A DNA stretch of 64,000 bases. It comes from Lasiosphaeris hirsuta (taxonomy: Eukaryota; Ascomycota; Sordariomycetes; Sordariales; Lasiosphaeriaceae). Location: assembly GCA_030549175.1 (NCBI GenBank), contig JAUKUA010000004.1, positions 4,402,001 to 4,466,000 on the forward strand. Reading direction: 5' to 3'. Below, piece after piece: positions 32,601 to 44,340 of this stretch (position 1 is its first letter; each line of letters starts with the position of its first letter). A program made the translations under genes and the position numbers. The notes beneath the pieces are model-generated. The model saw only the letters and a list, made by a program, of their open reading frames with translations, made no database searches and was not told the origin of the DNA.

Positions 32601-35305
32601 AGATCCAAGCGAAGAATGTGGAGGCATTGAAGGTATTATTGGAGCTCGGCCAAACAGAAGGCAATCTCTTGAAGGAGTCGTGGAAGGATGTGCTGCTGTG
32701 CATCAGCCAATTGGATCGGCTGCAGCTTATCTCAGGCGGCGTGGATGAGAGCGCCGTTCCCGACGTCTCCAAAGCACGTTTTGTTCCTCCCTCGAGGGCA
32801 GACACTGCTGACTCTCGCAAATCAGCGGCCTCTGGAAGGAAGCATAGGCCCCGGTCACACACGGGGCCACAAGGAGTCTCGATGGAGATCGCTCTGGAAA
32901 GCAGGTCGGATGAAGTTATCAAGAGCGTCGACAGGATCTTCACGAACACGACCAACCTCTCAAAAGAGGCAATCGTTCACTTCGCCCGAGCGTTGTGTGA
33001 AGTCAGCTGGGATGAGATCAAGGTTTCTGGGTCTAATGACTCGCCTCGCACATACAGTCTGCAAAAGATTGTCGAAATCAGCTACTACAACATGACGCGT
33101 GTTAGGTATGAGTGGACACATATCTGGGATGTCCTCGGTGAGCATTTCAACCGCGTTGGATGTCATAACAACACTACGATCGTCTTCTTTGCCCTGGACT
33201 CGTTGCGCCAGCTTTCCATGCGCTTCATGGATATTGAGGAACTGCCAGGGTTCAAATTTCAGAAGGACTTCCTCAAGCCATTCGAGCACGTCATGTCCAA
33301 CTCGACCAACATCACAGTCAAGGATATGATTCTCCGATGTCTGATTCAGATGATCCAAGCTAGAGGGGAGAACATTCGGTCCGGCTGGAGGACAATGTTT
33401 GGCGTCTTCACGGTCGCAGCAAGGGAACCATATGAAAGCATTGTCAATCTTGCTTACGAAAACGTCCTCCAAGTCTACAGGACAAGATTCGGCGTCGTCA
33501 TCTCACAAGGCGCCTTTACGGATCTCATTGTCTGCCTCACGGAGTTTTCGAAGAACATGAAGTTCCAGAAAAAGAGTCTACAGGCTATGGAAACCTTGAA
33601 GTCGATTATCCCCAAGATGCTGAAGACACCAGAATGCCCGCTTTCGCAGCGCTTCAATCTGGAGCCGAACCCGAACGCAACCTCTGCTGGTCAACAAAAT
33701 CGTACCTCGGTTGAGGAGGGGTTCTGGTTCCCGGTTCTCTTTGCATTCCACGACGTGCTCATGACAGGAGAGGATCTGGAGGTGCGGTCCAATGCCCTCA
33801 ATTATTTCTTCGAGGCTCTCCTGCGGTACGGGGGCGATTTCCCGTCAGACTTCTGGGATATCCTTTGGAGACAACAGCTCTATCCCATTTTCCTGGTCCT
33901 GCGTTCGAGACCCGAGATGACCAACGTCCTGAACCACGAAGAACTCTCTGTTTGGTTATCGACCACCATGATCCAAGCACTCCGTAACATGATCACTCTG
34001 TTCACGCATTACTTCGACGCTCTTGAGTACATGCTGGATCGTTTTCTCGAGCTCCTGGCCCTCTGTATCTGCCAAGAGAACGACACCATTGCCCGGATCG
34101 GGAGCAACTGCCTGCAGCAGTTGATCCTTCAAAACGTTTCCAAGTTCACCACGGATCACTGGTCAAAGATTGTTGGTGCATTCTGCGAGCTGTTCGAAAG
34201 GACGACCGCCTACCAGCTTTTCTCGGCCACGGCAATCAACTCCACGGCGTCTTTATCCCCTCCGCCAAGCGGCCTGGAGCTCGGCGGCCCACTCAGCCCA
34301 ACCGCTGAGATGCCGGTTGATGAGAAGTCGCTCAAGATCAATGGCACAAACGGAGTTGCTCCGGAGGCGGACTCTCCCGTCTCTCACACCAATAGCGCCG
34401 GAGACGACGCGCTTCGGACACCGACCAGCGCCGTAGCGCTAACGTCTACCGCGACACTCCCGCAAACACCGCCAACCCCGCAACTGGAGGAATTCAAGCC
34501 AAACAACCCCCTGCAGCAGCAGCCCATCGTGGTGACAGCTGCACGTCGGCGCTTCTTCAACCGCATCATCAGCCGTTGCGTTCTGCAGCTCCTCATGATT
34601 GAAACGGTCAATGAGCTCTTCAGCAACGATGCCGTCTATGCGCAAATCCCGTCGCCGGAGCTTCTCCGTCTGATGGCCCTTCTCAAAAAATCGTTCCTCT
34701 TTGCGAGGCGTTTTAACGCCGATAAGGATTTGCGCATGCGTCTGTGGCGTGAGGGCTTCATGAAGCAACCGCCTAACCTGCTGAAGCAGGAGTCCGGCAG
34801 CGCCGCCACCTATGTGTCGATCCTCTTCCGCATGTTTGGTGACACGGCGCCGGAGCGCCAAGGCAGCAAGAGCGATGTTGAAAGCGCCCTGGTTCCCCTC
34901 TGCCAGGATATTATCGGCGGGTACACCTCCCTAGAGGAAGAGAGCCAGCACCGCAATATCGTGGCCTGGAGGCCTGTTGTGGTGGATGTGCTAGAAGGCT
35001 ATGCTGCGTTTCCCAAGGAGGCATTCTCGAATCACATCAGGAGTTTCTACCCGCTCGTTGTCGAGCTGCTGAGCAAGGACCTCGGCGGCGATCTTCGAGC
35101 GGCGCTGCTCCTTGTTTTGAGACGGGTAGGAGAGGTTGGACTAGGGATCGAGGGCATGTCTTCACAGACCAATGGCAAAGCTAGCGGGACCGATCGCGAG
35201 CGCAGGAGTAGTGCTCTCTCCGCCGTATCGTTTGGCCACCATGCTTCGCGGAGTATCGACAACCTAGCTGACGACCCCTCGAGCCGTGTCATGGGCAAGG
35301 TATGA
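29666..35305 (+). CDS. SEC7: Sec7-family Arf guanine-nucleotide exchange factor
   Basis: Large trans-Golgi GEF that activates Arf GTPases for vesicle formation. Exons 29666-30916 and 30971-35305 give 1861 residues, close to the 2009 of yeast Sec7. The N-terminal DCB and HUS regions occupy roughly residues 1-560 (IYLALLARRNAPLSQKL is near 425). The Sec7 domain lies at about 630-817, from NYKPKNGIKLL to the catalytic glutamate near 721 in FLQSFRLPGEAQKIDRFM and the NTDLHSS region. HDS domains follow to the C terminus, interrupted near 1510-1600 by a low-complexity acidic and Thr/Pro-rich linker. The intron is 54 nt, with donor GTGAGG. The gene is divergent from LAT1 and convergent with the HSM3-like gene. 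Confidence 0.95.
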
Positions 35306-35994
35306 TGATCATGGGAGGCGTAAAGACGGCCAGGCGGCAAGAAGAGCATTTCCAGAAGTGCTTGCATTATCCTCATAGATCATGGGTAACTTTAGAGGCC
35401 GATTGGCATAGGGCATACTTGTACATGTTTTTTTCTTCTTCTCTTGTTGTTCTTACTCTGTGTCAGTGGAACCTACATTATGCCCAAGCTTGTTAAGTCG
35501 AGCAGTTTAAGGGTGTTTCTGGTGGAGAATGAAATTGGGGGGGGGGGGGGGGGGGGGGGGCTAGGGGAGTTTGGAAGATGTTATCTTAGTATTAGGCTTT
35601 GGTGTGCTACTAGTAGGAAGAGATTACCATTTGCAACACTTGCTGAATTCTAGCACAGATATGGTGGGGGTGAACTCTGCGGAACCTAGCTCGCGCTTCT
35701 TGATTTCCACGTCCATCATGCTGGGCCATAGAAACAAGACCTCCCGTTCCAAGCGGAATAATGCCCAGGAGGTGCTGGAGGCTACCTAATTGTTTGGTGA
35801 CCACTCAACCGAAAGACCTCCGACTGGAAGCATACAACATCAGCAGCAGACTCTACGCCATTAGCACTACAAGCATACCAGATGATTTGAAGTTGCTTGT
35901 GCATGATGAAATGGCACAATACCCATTTACTTCTAGCTTTGCTAGACGTGTAGGGACTACAGCACGCCAAGCTCACTCGTTAACCCCCCTACCA
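35306..35994. other. Convergent 3' flanks of SEC7 and the HSM3-like gene
   Basis: 689 bp without a gene. It contains a 24-nt G run at 35537-35560, 232 bp past the SEC7 stop on the sense strand, so probably within the SEC7 3' UTR or just beyond it. Confidence 0.6.
35537..35560. repeat. Poly(G) run, 24 nt
   Basis: Uninterrupted G run on the plus strand, downstream of SEC7 on its sense strand. Further short G blocks follow within 20 bp. Confidence 0.9.
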
Positions 35995-37178
35995 TTACCT
36001 CACCGCGACCCGGACCGTCTCTCCCGGCATCACCTCCTGCAGCCAGCGCTTTAGGTCCTCGGCCTCTTCCTCGATAGTTCGCTTGGGCAAACTCAACAGC
36101 GCCTCCTTGAGCTCCGCATCCTCCGAGATTGCCTCGGCAACAATCCCCCGGATAGTGTCTACCTTGTATGCCGAATACTCGGTCACGCGCATCAGGCCGA
36201 GGAACCCTTCAAAGAAGTCCACCACACTCAGATGCAGGAGCACATCACTCCGGTCCACCATCCGCAGCGCCGCGAACTGCAACAACCCCTCGCCAGGCCG
36301 GGGACCCGCCGCCGACTCCTGGCCGCCCCCGTGCCCATTCGTGAAGCGCGCCGCCGTCGGCAGCGCAATGTTGGACCGGCTCACCGCCCGGAAGTTCAGC
36401 GCCGCCAGCCGCGGCAGCACCCTCAGCAGCCGGCCCTGCGCCAGGGACAGCTGGTGCGGATCGCCGCTCGTGTCGGGGTGGATACCGGCGCAGAGCGCGA
36501 GGAGGAGGGTGTATATCTCTTTGTTCAAGAACAGCGTCCGCCACAGCGCGCCAGCGCCGGGGCTCTTGCGCAGGGCGAGCTCGTTGCCGCTCGTGCCGGA
36601 GGGGGGCGGCGGCGGGATCGGCAGCTCGCAGTCGATGTCGAGGAGGTCGCCCAGCACCTTGCCCCCCTTCTCCCCGACCTCGACCTGGGGCGCGGCTAGC
36701 CAGCGACGGATGAAGGCGGCGATGAGCTGGGGCATGGCCGCGAAGACGGAGGCGGAGGCGGGGTTGGCGGCCGCTTTGTGTATGGCTGTCATGGCCAGGA
36801 TGTTGGCGGCCGGGGCGGGGGACTCGAGCGCTTGCACGAGCGAGTCTTGGGTGGCGAGGGAGAGGACTTGCATAAAGTTGACGGGGCCGAGGAGCTTCAC
36901 GGCGAGACTGGCGAGGATGGTGGGATCGTCGGCGTATTGTTTGAGGATGTTTGTCAGTCGGGGGAGGAATCGGACGATGAGGGGCGGGATGTTGCTCCCT
37001 GTTCGAGCTTGTTAGTTGAAGCCGGCTGTGTTTTCACAATGACGATTATGTGCTTGCCTGTGAGCTGCAACTCGACCTCATCAAAGAGCTTCACATTGAG
37101 AGGGGTGGCCGCATCTTGCACAAGCTCATCGAGATGGGCATCGAGCTCGTCCAGTCCAGTAATCGGTATGGTATCCAT
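35995..37178 (-). CDS. HSM3/PSMD5-like proteasome assembly chaperone
   Basis: Resembles the fungal HSM3 (S5b, PSMD5) group of ARM/HEAT-type chaperones that help assemble the 19S base by binding the Rpt1-Rpt2-Rpn1 module; HSM3 was first named for a mismatch-repair phenotype. Exons 37058-37178 and 35995-36998 sum to 1125 nt, 374 residues. The N terminus reads MDTIPITGLDELDAHLDELV and the rest is repeated helical pairs. The 59-nt intron begins with GC (GCAAGC) and ends CAG with branch ACTAAC; no GT donor restores the frame, so it is a GC-AG intron. The junction LTG-SNIPPLIVRFLPRL is protein-like. It is divergent from the RPC31 gene. Identification rests on recall of the family and is moderately sure. 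Confidence 0.75.
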
Positions 37179-37657
37179 AATCAAAACGCTAGAATTATCG
37201 TGAATAACAGAGAAGAATTAGATACCAACAGCGTAACCACCACGGGCAGATTAATAAAGCAGATGGGAGGTAAGGCAGCAGCTCCGTCGCGTCACCTTTT
37301 ACAATCGCGGTTGACAAAGAAACCCAACCTTAATATAGGAGGGGTCGTCGGTCGACCTGCAGGGCGTTGGAGATGGTGCGGGGTATGGGGCAGGGCTGGC
37401 TGGCTTGTTGCGGTCGCTGGGTAGGTGGAGACGGCACGCTAACTGGTGCTAAGGAGCTCCCCTGCACTCCCGCCTGCGGTGGGGACGAATTCCTTCCAAA
37501 AAAAAAAAAAAAAAAACTGCCCCGCCATATTTTTGTTGGCCCATTCAGTCATCCACCCGCTCCATCTGGCATCAAATGCTTGCAACCGCGAAACCAAAAC
37601 CACTAAACTACCACGCCCCATCCATAGCTGTTGTGCCCTCCTGACAGCTAGCTAGGG
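37179..37657. promoter_or_regulatory. Bidirectional promoter, HSM3-like and RPC31
   Basis: 479 bp between two divergent starts. A 19-nt A run sits at 37498-37516, a type of nucleosome-depleting poly(dA:dT) tract common in fungal promoters. Confidence 0.55.
37498..37516. repeat. Poly(A) run, 19 nt
   Basis: Uninterrupted A run on the plus strand, about 140 bp upstream of the RPC31 start. Confidence 0.88.
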
Positions 37658-38599
37658 ATGTCTCGAGGAGGAGGAGGAGGTGGACGAGGAGGCCGAGGGC
37701 GCGGCGGCGCTGCCTTTGGAAACGGAGTCAGGGCTGTCGCGTCCAACAGTGTACCATGGAGTGCCGATCCGGATCTCATCGTCGACGGCAAGCCATCTGA
37801 GCTATTCCCGGTGAGCCCAGAGTCTATGTAATGCCTCAATCCCAATCTCTGACCATCCATCTGCCATACCCAGCCATACGACGTGCCCCAGGCCCCCCTC
37901 CTCACCAGAAAGGAAGACAAGCAGGTCTCCTACTTCCTCCTCTTCCGCGAGCAATGCCACGATGGCCCGCTGTACACCCAAGCCCGCTCGTGGACCCAGG
38001 ACTTCAGCAAACCGAAGCGGACATACGGCCAGGACCAGGTCAACAAGCGGTACGGCCAGGCGAGCAAGGCGACGGTCGACCCCTTCCTCGCGGTGCCGAC
38101 GTACGCGCAGAAATTCACCCAGAGCGAACGGAACCTGCCCGATCTCGAATCGCGGCCCTTCGCCAAGGAGTTCTTCCCCCCCGAGCTCCACGCGACGCTG
38201 GATGGCGACGACGGGCAGCCGGCCTCCAAACGGCGCAAGGCAGGGCCAAAAACCTTGGGGCTCTCGAATATCACACAACTCAAGACGGCCGAGGAGCTCT
38301 TCCTCCCCGAAGGCCAGGAGAATGGCCCCGGAAACCTCGAAAAGGCGATGGAGGTCCTAGCTACATTGGAGAAACGCGAAGATGGAGAAGAAGAGGGCTT
38401 CCTGTCGGGCGAGGAGGATGATTGGGTCAAGGAGAATGGCGAGGATGGGGAGGATAACGTCGAGGACGAGGACCAGTACGACGACGATTCCGGCGACGAC
38501 GATTACAATGCCGAGGCATACTTTGAAGGGAACCAAGACGAGGATGATTACGACGAGGGCGGCGGCGGCGGCGATGAGGGAGGAGCCGACTACATGTGA
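37658..38599 (+). CDS. RPC31: RNA polymerase III subunit C31-like protein
   Basis: Subunit of the Pol III-specific C82-C34-C31 subcomplex needed for initiation at tRNA and 5S genes. Exons 37658-37810 and 37874-38599 give 292 residues. The N terminus is Gly/Arg-rich (MSRGGGGGGRGGRGRGG). The conserved central part includes YDVPQAPLLTRKEDKQVSYF and later RPFAKEFFPPELH and KRRKAGPKTL. The C-terminal 80 residues are strongly acidic with Asp/Glu/Gly runs, as in the yeast subunit. The intron is GT-AG, 63 nt, and joins PSELFP to PYDVPQ in frame. It is divergent from the HSM3-like gene and convergent with NUP49. Confidence 0.88.
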
Positions 38600-38938
38600 T
38601 AGGTTCCCGAGTTCAGCATTCGTCGGCTGGCCTGTTATGTAGCTTGCATTTTCCGGCGCATGGTTACCGGACATTGATTGGCCCAGGCTTGTGCTTGACA
38701 TGAGAGGCAACAAGCAATGAAGGGTTAGAGATACCATTTTCAATATATAAACAGCTTAGACAGCATGCAGCCTAAGCTCATAATCTTGCTGAATTTGCGG
38801 CGCCACCAAAGCATGCATGCCATGGCAATCCTGCCGGGGGTATTTATTACAAGGCATCCCCTGAAGTTCACAGTGTTGCTGTATAATACAAGAATTCCAT
38901 CCATCTATCGCTCCGCTCATCAATGCCAGACACCATGT
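38600..38938. other. Convergent 3' flanks of RPC31 and NUP49
   Basis: 339 bp with no gene. AT-rich stretches near 38735 and 38880 may serve as 3'-end signals. Confidence 0.55.
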
Positions 38939-40169
38939 CTAACTGCCCATAAAGTCTTTTAGTTGCAGTTCCGTGACGCCCTCCTTGACGCCCCCCACCA
39001 CACCTGCCACCTTGAGGATGCTCTCCTCAAAGTCACGGAGCACGCCTGCCAACTCGACCACCTTCTCGTTCACACCGCCCTGGCTCCCGTTTTGTGACTG
39101 AGCGACGACGCGCTGCAGCTGTTCCAGCATGTTACCCTGGACGCCGTGCAGGTGGACCTCGATCTCGCCTAGATTCCGCTCAAACTTCCTCATCATGTCG
39201 TCCATCTCATCAGCCGTCTTTGTGAAGAAGCTAATTAGATCCGAATTGCTCTCAGCGTCTGCATCGGAGCCCGTACCGCCGGCGGCCGGCTGACCTCTAG
39301 TCGACCACAGTCCCGCCTGGTGGTACTGCGTCGGCAGCCTCAGGTTGTCTATCGCCTTGAACGACAGTCGAGCGTTGTCCGCATCCACCTTGACGAGGTC
39401 GCGGAGCTGGTTGATGGCGACGATATCGCCAGACAAGGCTGCCTGCGCTCCGTCGGACTTTCTGCCAACGAAATTAACATCATTTGGGATGCCCGCCAGC
39501 TGGTCGCCGTGTGATGGCAGAAAGGCTTCGACCGCCTCCTTGTCACGGATGCACTTCTGGATGTTATCGTCGATCATGGCAATTTCCTTCTGGAGGTCCT
39601 CTTGCAGGTCGTTGAACCGCGTTGTCGGCCTAATGTTGCTGACGTCTATGCGCACGCCGGGCACAACTTGCGGCTGTTGGTTGGTGGACTGACCCATAGT
39701 CAGTCCAACCCCCTGTGTCGACTGGCCAAAGCCCGGCTGCTGTTGCTGTTGCTGCTGTTGGGGTTGGGCTGTAGATTGGCCGAAACCACCACTGAAGGGA
39801 TGTTAGCCCAGTCGAAGAGGGAACGAAGCCAGAGAGACGATTGCACTTACAACATGCTCCCCTGCTGCTTGGGGATGGATTGCCCAAACATCCCGCCGTT
39901 TCCTTGGGGTTGCTGCTGTTGCTGAAGTGATGACCCGAATAAGCCGCCCGTCTGCTGCGTCTGAGCAGTATTTCCGAACAGTCCTCCTGTCTGCGCCGGC
40001 TGTGTCGACCCAAAAAGACCGCCTGTTTGCTGCTGCTGCTGAGGTTGCGCCGTATTCCCAAAGAGGCCACCGGTCTGCTGCTGTTGCTGCTGGGGTTGCG
40101 CCGTGTTCCCAAATAATCCGCCCGACTGCTGCGGTTGCGAAGGCGCCTGTCCAAAGAGCCCCGTTCCCG

Positions 40170-40200
<31 letters not shown>

Positions 40201-40662
40201 TGGCTGTTGCTGGCCGCCAAAGAGTCCGCCGCCTTGCTGAGATTGCGTCGCTGTCTGGCCAAAAAGTCCGCCGCCTTGCTGAGGTTGTGTCGTTGTCTGG
40301 CCGAAAAGCCCGCCGGTCTGCTGGGGTTGTGCGGCGCCGAATAATCCTCCGCCGGTTTGCTGCTGGGGCTGCGAGGTTGCCGTGCCAAACGAAGAGCTCG
40401 TCTGCTGGGCGGGCTGCGATGCGGCGGTGCCAAAGAGTCCTCCGGCCTGGGGCTGGGTGGTGCCGCCTCCACTGTGCGAAAATCAGTCAGGATGGGTGTC
40501 TCGGGACGCAGTGCCACGGCGGCGCCATCAGGATCAGCGCAGAGTCACTGTACGAATTACTCGGTACGGATTACGCATTAGAAATTCCACTCACAAAAGA
40601 CCACCGCCTCCCGTGTTGATGGTGAGCCCGCCGGGGCCACTAGCGGAGCGTGCGAGAGCCAT
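38939..40662 (-). CDS. NUP49: FG nucleoporin NUP49/NSP49
   Basis: Component of the Nsp1-Nup57-Nup49 central-channel complex of the nuclear pore. Exons 40595-40662, 39851-40471 and 38939-39791 total 1542 nt, 513 residues. The N-terminal half is a repeat array of GLFG and related FG units separated by Gln-rich spacers (CAG-type codon runs near 40172-40200). Both introns interrupt a phenylalanine codon within FG-type units (LLF-GGG and MLF-GGF), a neat frame check. The C-terminal half, from about residue 265, is a coiled coil (RFNDLQEDLQKEIAMIDDNI and onward) used for complex assembly. It is divergent from FIP1. Confidence 0.93.
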
Positions 40663-41066
40663 AGCAGCGACGTTTTGCCGCGACGCGACAAAATTCTTGC
40701 GACTGGAATGTGGAGTTTCTCGCGATGTTGGATGAAGCGGCAGCTTTAGCGAGCTGGGATGTCGTTGTTTGGGCCTTGCTGACTGCCGGGTGTTTTTTTT
40801 TTTTCTGCCCCATGAGCTGCGAGTCGCGCCCACACCATGGGAGCTCAGGCACCCAACGCGCGTCTCACCGCCTGCCGAATCTACTCACCTTAGCGCATTT
40901 GACCCCAACTAACTACCTAGGTGGCTTACCTAACCCAACAACCAACCCGACCTTCTCAGACCCCGGGAAGCTCGAACTTATCCAAGCTCGCTCAGCAGCA
41001 TCGCCACTTCTTCCGCTCTACATTCCACACAAAACACATCGTATTCTTGCCAATTTCTAGCCCACC
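40663..41066. promoter_or_regulatory. Bidirectional promoter, NUP49 and FIP1
   Basis: 404 bp between two divergent starts, with a short T run near 40794-40803. No gene seen. Confidence 0.55.
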
Positions 41067-42308
41067 ATGGATATCGACGAAGATGATGACTTTTACGCCC
41101 CCGAGGAGCCAGAGACCGCCCCAGCGCAGCATGCGCAGCCTGCGCCCGCACCAGTCGCAACCAAGACAGATGTCGGCGACGAGCTAGAGGAGGGCGAGGA
41201 GGAAGACGAGGGCGGCGAGATGGACGAGGATGAGGACTCTGTTTGTACCCCTGCTAGAGATTCCGCGCCTCTGCAGCCCGGCTAACTGTCCCCCCTCCCC
41301 CCCCTCCCCAGGATATCGATATCATCGTCGAGAGAAAGGACAACTCCAAACCTGCCCCTCCATCGTGAGCACACCCCGCGCAACAAAGAGACAATGGGGT
41401 CCAGCTAACCATTTGCCACTGCAAAGACAATCACGTTACAGCGAGATCAGGAACATACCCCAGCGGTCGACGTCGAACGACATCCCCATAAAGTCGGCCC
41501 CCTTCAAAAAGGAGAAGGAGGAATCAAAACAATCGTTGACCGAGTTCCCGCCCGTATCCATGTCCAAGGTCAATGTAAACGCTATACCCGTACATCAGCA
41601 GACCGGCAAGCCCCTGACGCAAATCAACATTGACGAAGGTCAGTAAACGACCGCCCTGCCCCCATCCCCGTATGTATATTGCCGGGAATCTCAGCTGATA
41701 CTCTCCCGCCAGATCTCGCCGACAAAGACAAGCCATGGCGCAAGCCCGGCACCGACCTCTCGGACTACTTTAACTACGGTTTCGACGAGTTCACCTGGGC
41801 CCTCTACGCACAGAAGCAGGAAGCCCTGCGTGGCGAATACAGCCAGGAGGCCGTCGCCCAAACCAACAAGAAGATGATGGAGGAGATGACCAGCATGATG
41901 ATGATGGGAAATATGATGCCTGGCATGGCTGGCGGAAGTGCTGCCGGGGCTGGTGCGGCGGCCGGTGCTGCGATACCGGGCATGGATGGCGTGACGCCTG
42001 ATATGCAGCAGATGATGCAGCAGATGATGGCAGGGAATATGGACCCCAGCCAGATGGATCCCAATGCCATGTCGGCGATGTTTGCGGGCATGCAAAATGC
42101 GGGAGGTGGTGGCGGCCAGGGCGGCCAGGGACAAAACTTTGGCGCTGGTTTTGGTGGAAACCAGGGGCAGGGGTATGGCTATGACCAACAAATGGGTGGT
42201 GGTGGTGGTGGTGGTGGTGGTGTCCAAGGAGGAGGAGGAGGAGGAGGAGGAGGTGGCGGCGGTGGTGGTGGTGCAAGGGGGAACAGAGGGCGTGGCCGTA
42301 GATGGTAA
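41067..42308 (+). CDS. FIP1: Pre-mRNA 3'-end processing factor Fip1
   Basis: Subunit of the cleavage and polyadenylation factor that tethers poly(A) polymerase. Exons 41067-41240, 41312-41364, 41427-41638 and 41713-42308 sum to 1035 nt, 344 residues. The N terminus is acidic ([16 protein letters not shown] and a Glu-rich stretch). The Fip1 motif is at about residues 147-180 with [20 protein letters not shown] then FTW. After it come Met-rich blocks ([15 protein letters not shown] and [10 protein letters not shown]) and a poly-Gly tail from GGT and GGA repeats at 42196-42280, ending in Arg/Gly residues. Donors are GTTTGT, GTGAGC and GTCAGT. It is convergent with the next gene. Confidence 0.92.
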
Positions 42309-43142
42309 TCTTATCCTTTGCTGTACGATAGACAACAAAATACAATTACATCAGCGCTCTCCCGGTGGTTACTGAGTCACTACACCATCGTCGGAGACTG
42401 TTGGCATAGCATGATGGCATGCACCCATTCTCACGACGCCAATGCCCTGTTAAGTCCTACAAAGACATCACTGACTCGCCATCCTCATCTCGGCACTGGA
42501 TTCTCAAGACTTGAAGGACCCGAATTTGACGCCCCAAAAGGGCCCTCTAGCAAAGAATATTCTAGTCTTCTTCCCTATGAATGGGCTCTGATTCTATTCT
42601 TCCCGCACCTCCCTGCCGCAATCACCACTCGGCTATATCACCCATCACCATTGCGTCCTTTGAAAGCGCTTTGTCAATCTTGTTGTAATAGACCACAACT
42701 GCTCCAAGCAACCAACGAATAGTGTGCAAATGATACAGCTCATTGCAAAGCATGTCTTAGTGTTGTTCATGGCCATAACCGTTTATGATTCCTATCTTCG
42801 CCTCCTCTCATCCTACCCAACGCCGCCCCGACGGCTGCCCAGAAGACTCGCCGGCTCAGACTGACAAAGGCTCACCGAGGGCATCAATCATCCCTCGCCG
42901 CGGCTCCCTGCGCTTAGTCCCCAGCGTCAAGGAGCGCACCCCGATGTTCGCCCAGCTCGGCTCGAAGATCATCATTGCGGGTTGGCATGTGGTACTGCTC
43001 CGGAGCAGCTACCAAAGCTAGCGGGAGGGCTCGTAGGCGTCGCGGCTAGTGAAAGGGGGAATTCAAGGTCGTACGCCGTAATGTTTCCCCGGCAATTCGC
43101 ATAGCAGGAATATCTAGTGGCCTCGTCATTTCCCTCGGAGGT
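42309..43142. other. Convergent 3' flanks, no gene seen
   Basis: 834 bp between convergent genes. A short plus-strand frame at 42785-43021 has no domain and no splice signals and is not called. Confidence 0.5.
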
Positions 43143-44340
43143 CTAGTATCGTGTTCGCTCGGACATCTCCACGTCTCGTCGCTGTATGACGCGGTTAGCG
43201 ATCTGATATCTCAGCATCCGGTAGGGAACGCGGGCACAACATACCTCGGCCTCGACCTCTGGGTTAGCGACCATTCTTTTCAGCAGCGGCGCCTTGTTGA
43301 TCTCCTTTACTACGGCCTTTGATTTCTGAGTAACAATTTCGGTTAGCGACTAACCAGACTATTAGAATATCAAAAAGTAGAGCGTTGCGAGATATTTACC
43401 CGCAGAAGACTGACAATAGCAGCCCACCTCTCGGAAAAGGAAGCAAAGCGCTTGTACTTAAAGGAGCTGATAGACCACCCGGGCACGTAGGCGTTCTTCA
43501 TCTGCATATCCCGTGTGGCGAACTGTTTGAAACAGCGAGTTAGCATCTTCTTTTGGAATCACGCACTGTAGCTAATGATAGCACTTACCAGGATCTCCCA
43601 GCACAGGAGCTCACGCTCCACATCCTTCAGCCGAAGAATGTAGGCGGTACCAGCCACCTCGGCGGGATCGATCTGAGCCCGGTCGCTCTTCTTCCTCCCC
43701 GCCTTGGACAAGCTGTGAAGGGTTTCCTGATCGCAATCCATCAGGGCATCATACAACTCCTTGACGAGAGCCTTCTGACCCTGGTCATCACCCGTCGGGA
43801 ACCCCGGGCAGTCGGCAGGCTCGTTCGTCATGGCCTTGTACTGGGCCGTCAAAGTGCGGAACTCATGCTCAGACCGCACAAAGCCGTTGTACACCATGAT
43901 CTGCGAGTTCTCCAGGGCCATCGGACCCCCAATGCTCGGGCGGCGGAGTTCCTCGATGCTCGCCATGGCCGCCGCCAGCACGCCGTGTCGGAGCATGGCC
44001 ACCATCCACTCGTACACGTGGCCTGAGAACATCAGGTCTTCGTCGAGCTGGGGGGTCAGCTTTCGGGTCAGCTTTCCGCTGGTGGGGTGGAATTGCCGGA
44101 AGTCCTTCGAGTCCATGAGGAGGTCGGCCACCTCGATGTATTTGCGCGGGGTTCCGGTAGCATGCAGGAAGTGTCTGTGGACAAAGTCTGTGAAGAGTTA
44201 GTGCATGTCACCGACAGGGGTCGGAAATGTTTAGGTGACCGCGGAAATAACTTACCTATAATGAGCCAGTACTGATGCAGCTTCTCTAGCGTTAGACCGG
44301 GTTGCTGCAGCGCCCGGGGCAGATCAAAAGGCACAGACAT
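43143..44340 (-). CDS. Unknown conserved-looking protein, five exons
   Basis: Exons 44256-44340, 43589-44187, 43400-43522, 43245-43325 and 43143-43181 sum to 927 nt, 308 residues. All four introns have GT-AG ends, several with CTAAC branches, and every junction stays in frame, which argues for a real gene. The protein begins MSVPFDLPRALQQPGLTLEK, is largely helical, and contains HFLHATGTPRKYIEVADLL, ENSQIMVYNGFVRSEHEF and KNAYVPGWSISSFKYKRF. There is no signal peptide or membrane helix. I do not recognise the family. It sits at the end of a housekeeping block, convergent with FIP1. Confidence 0.75.
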
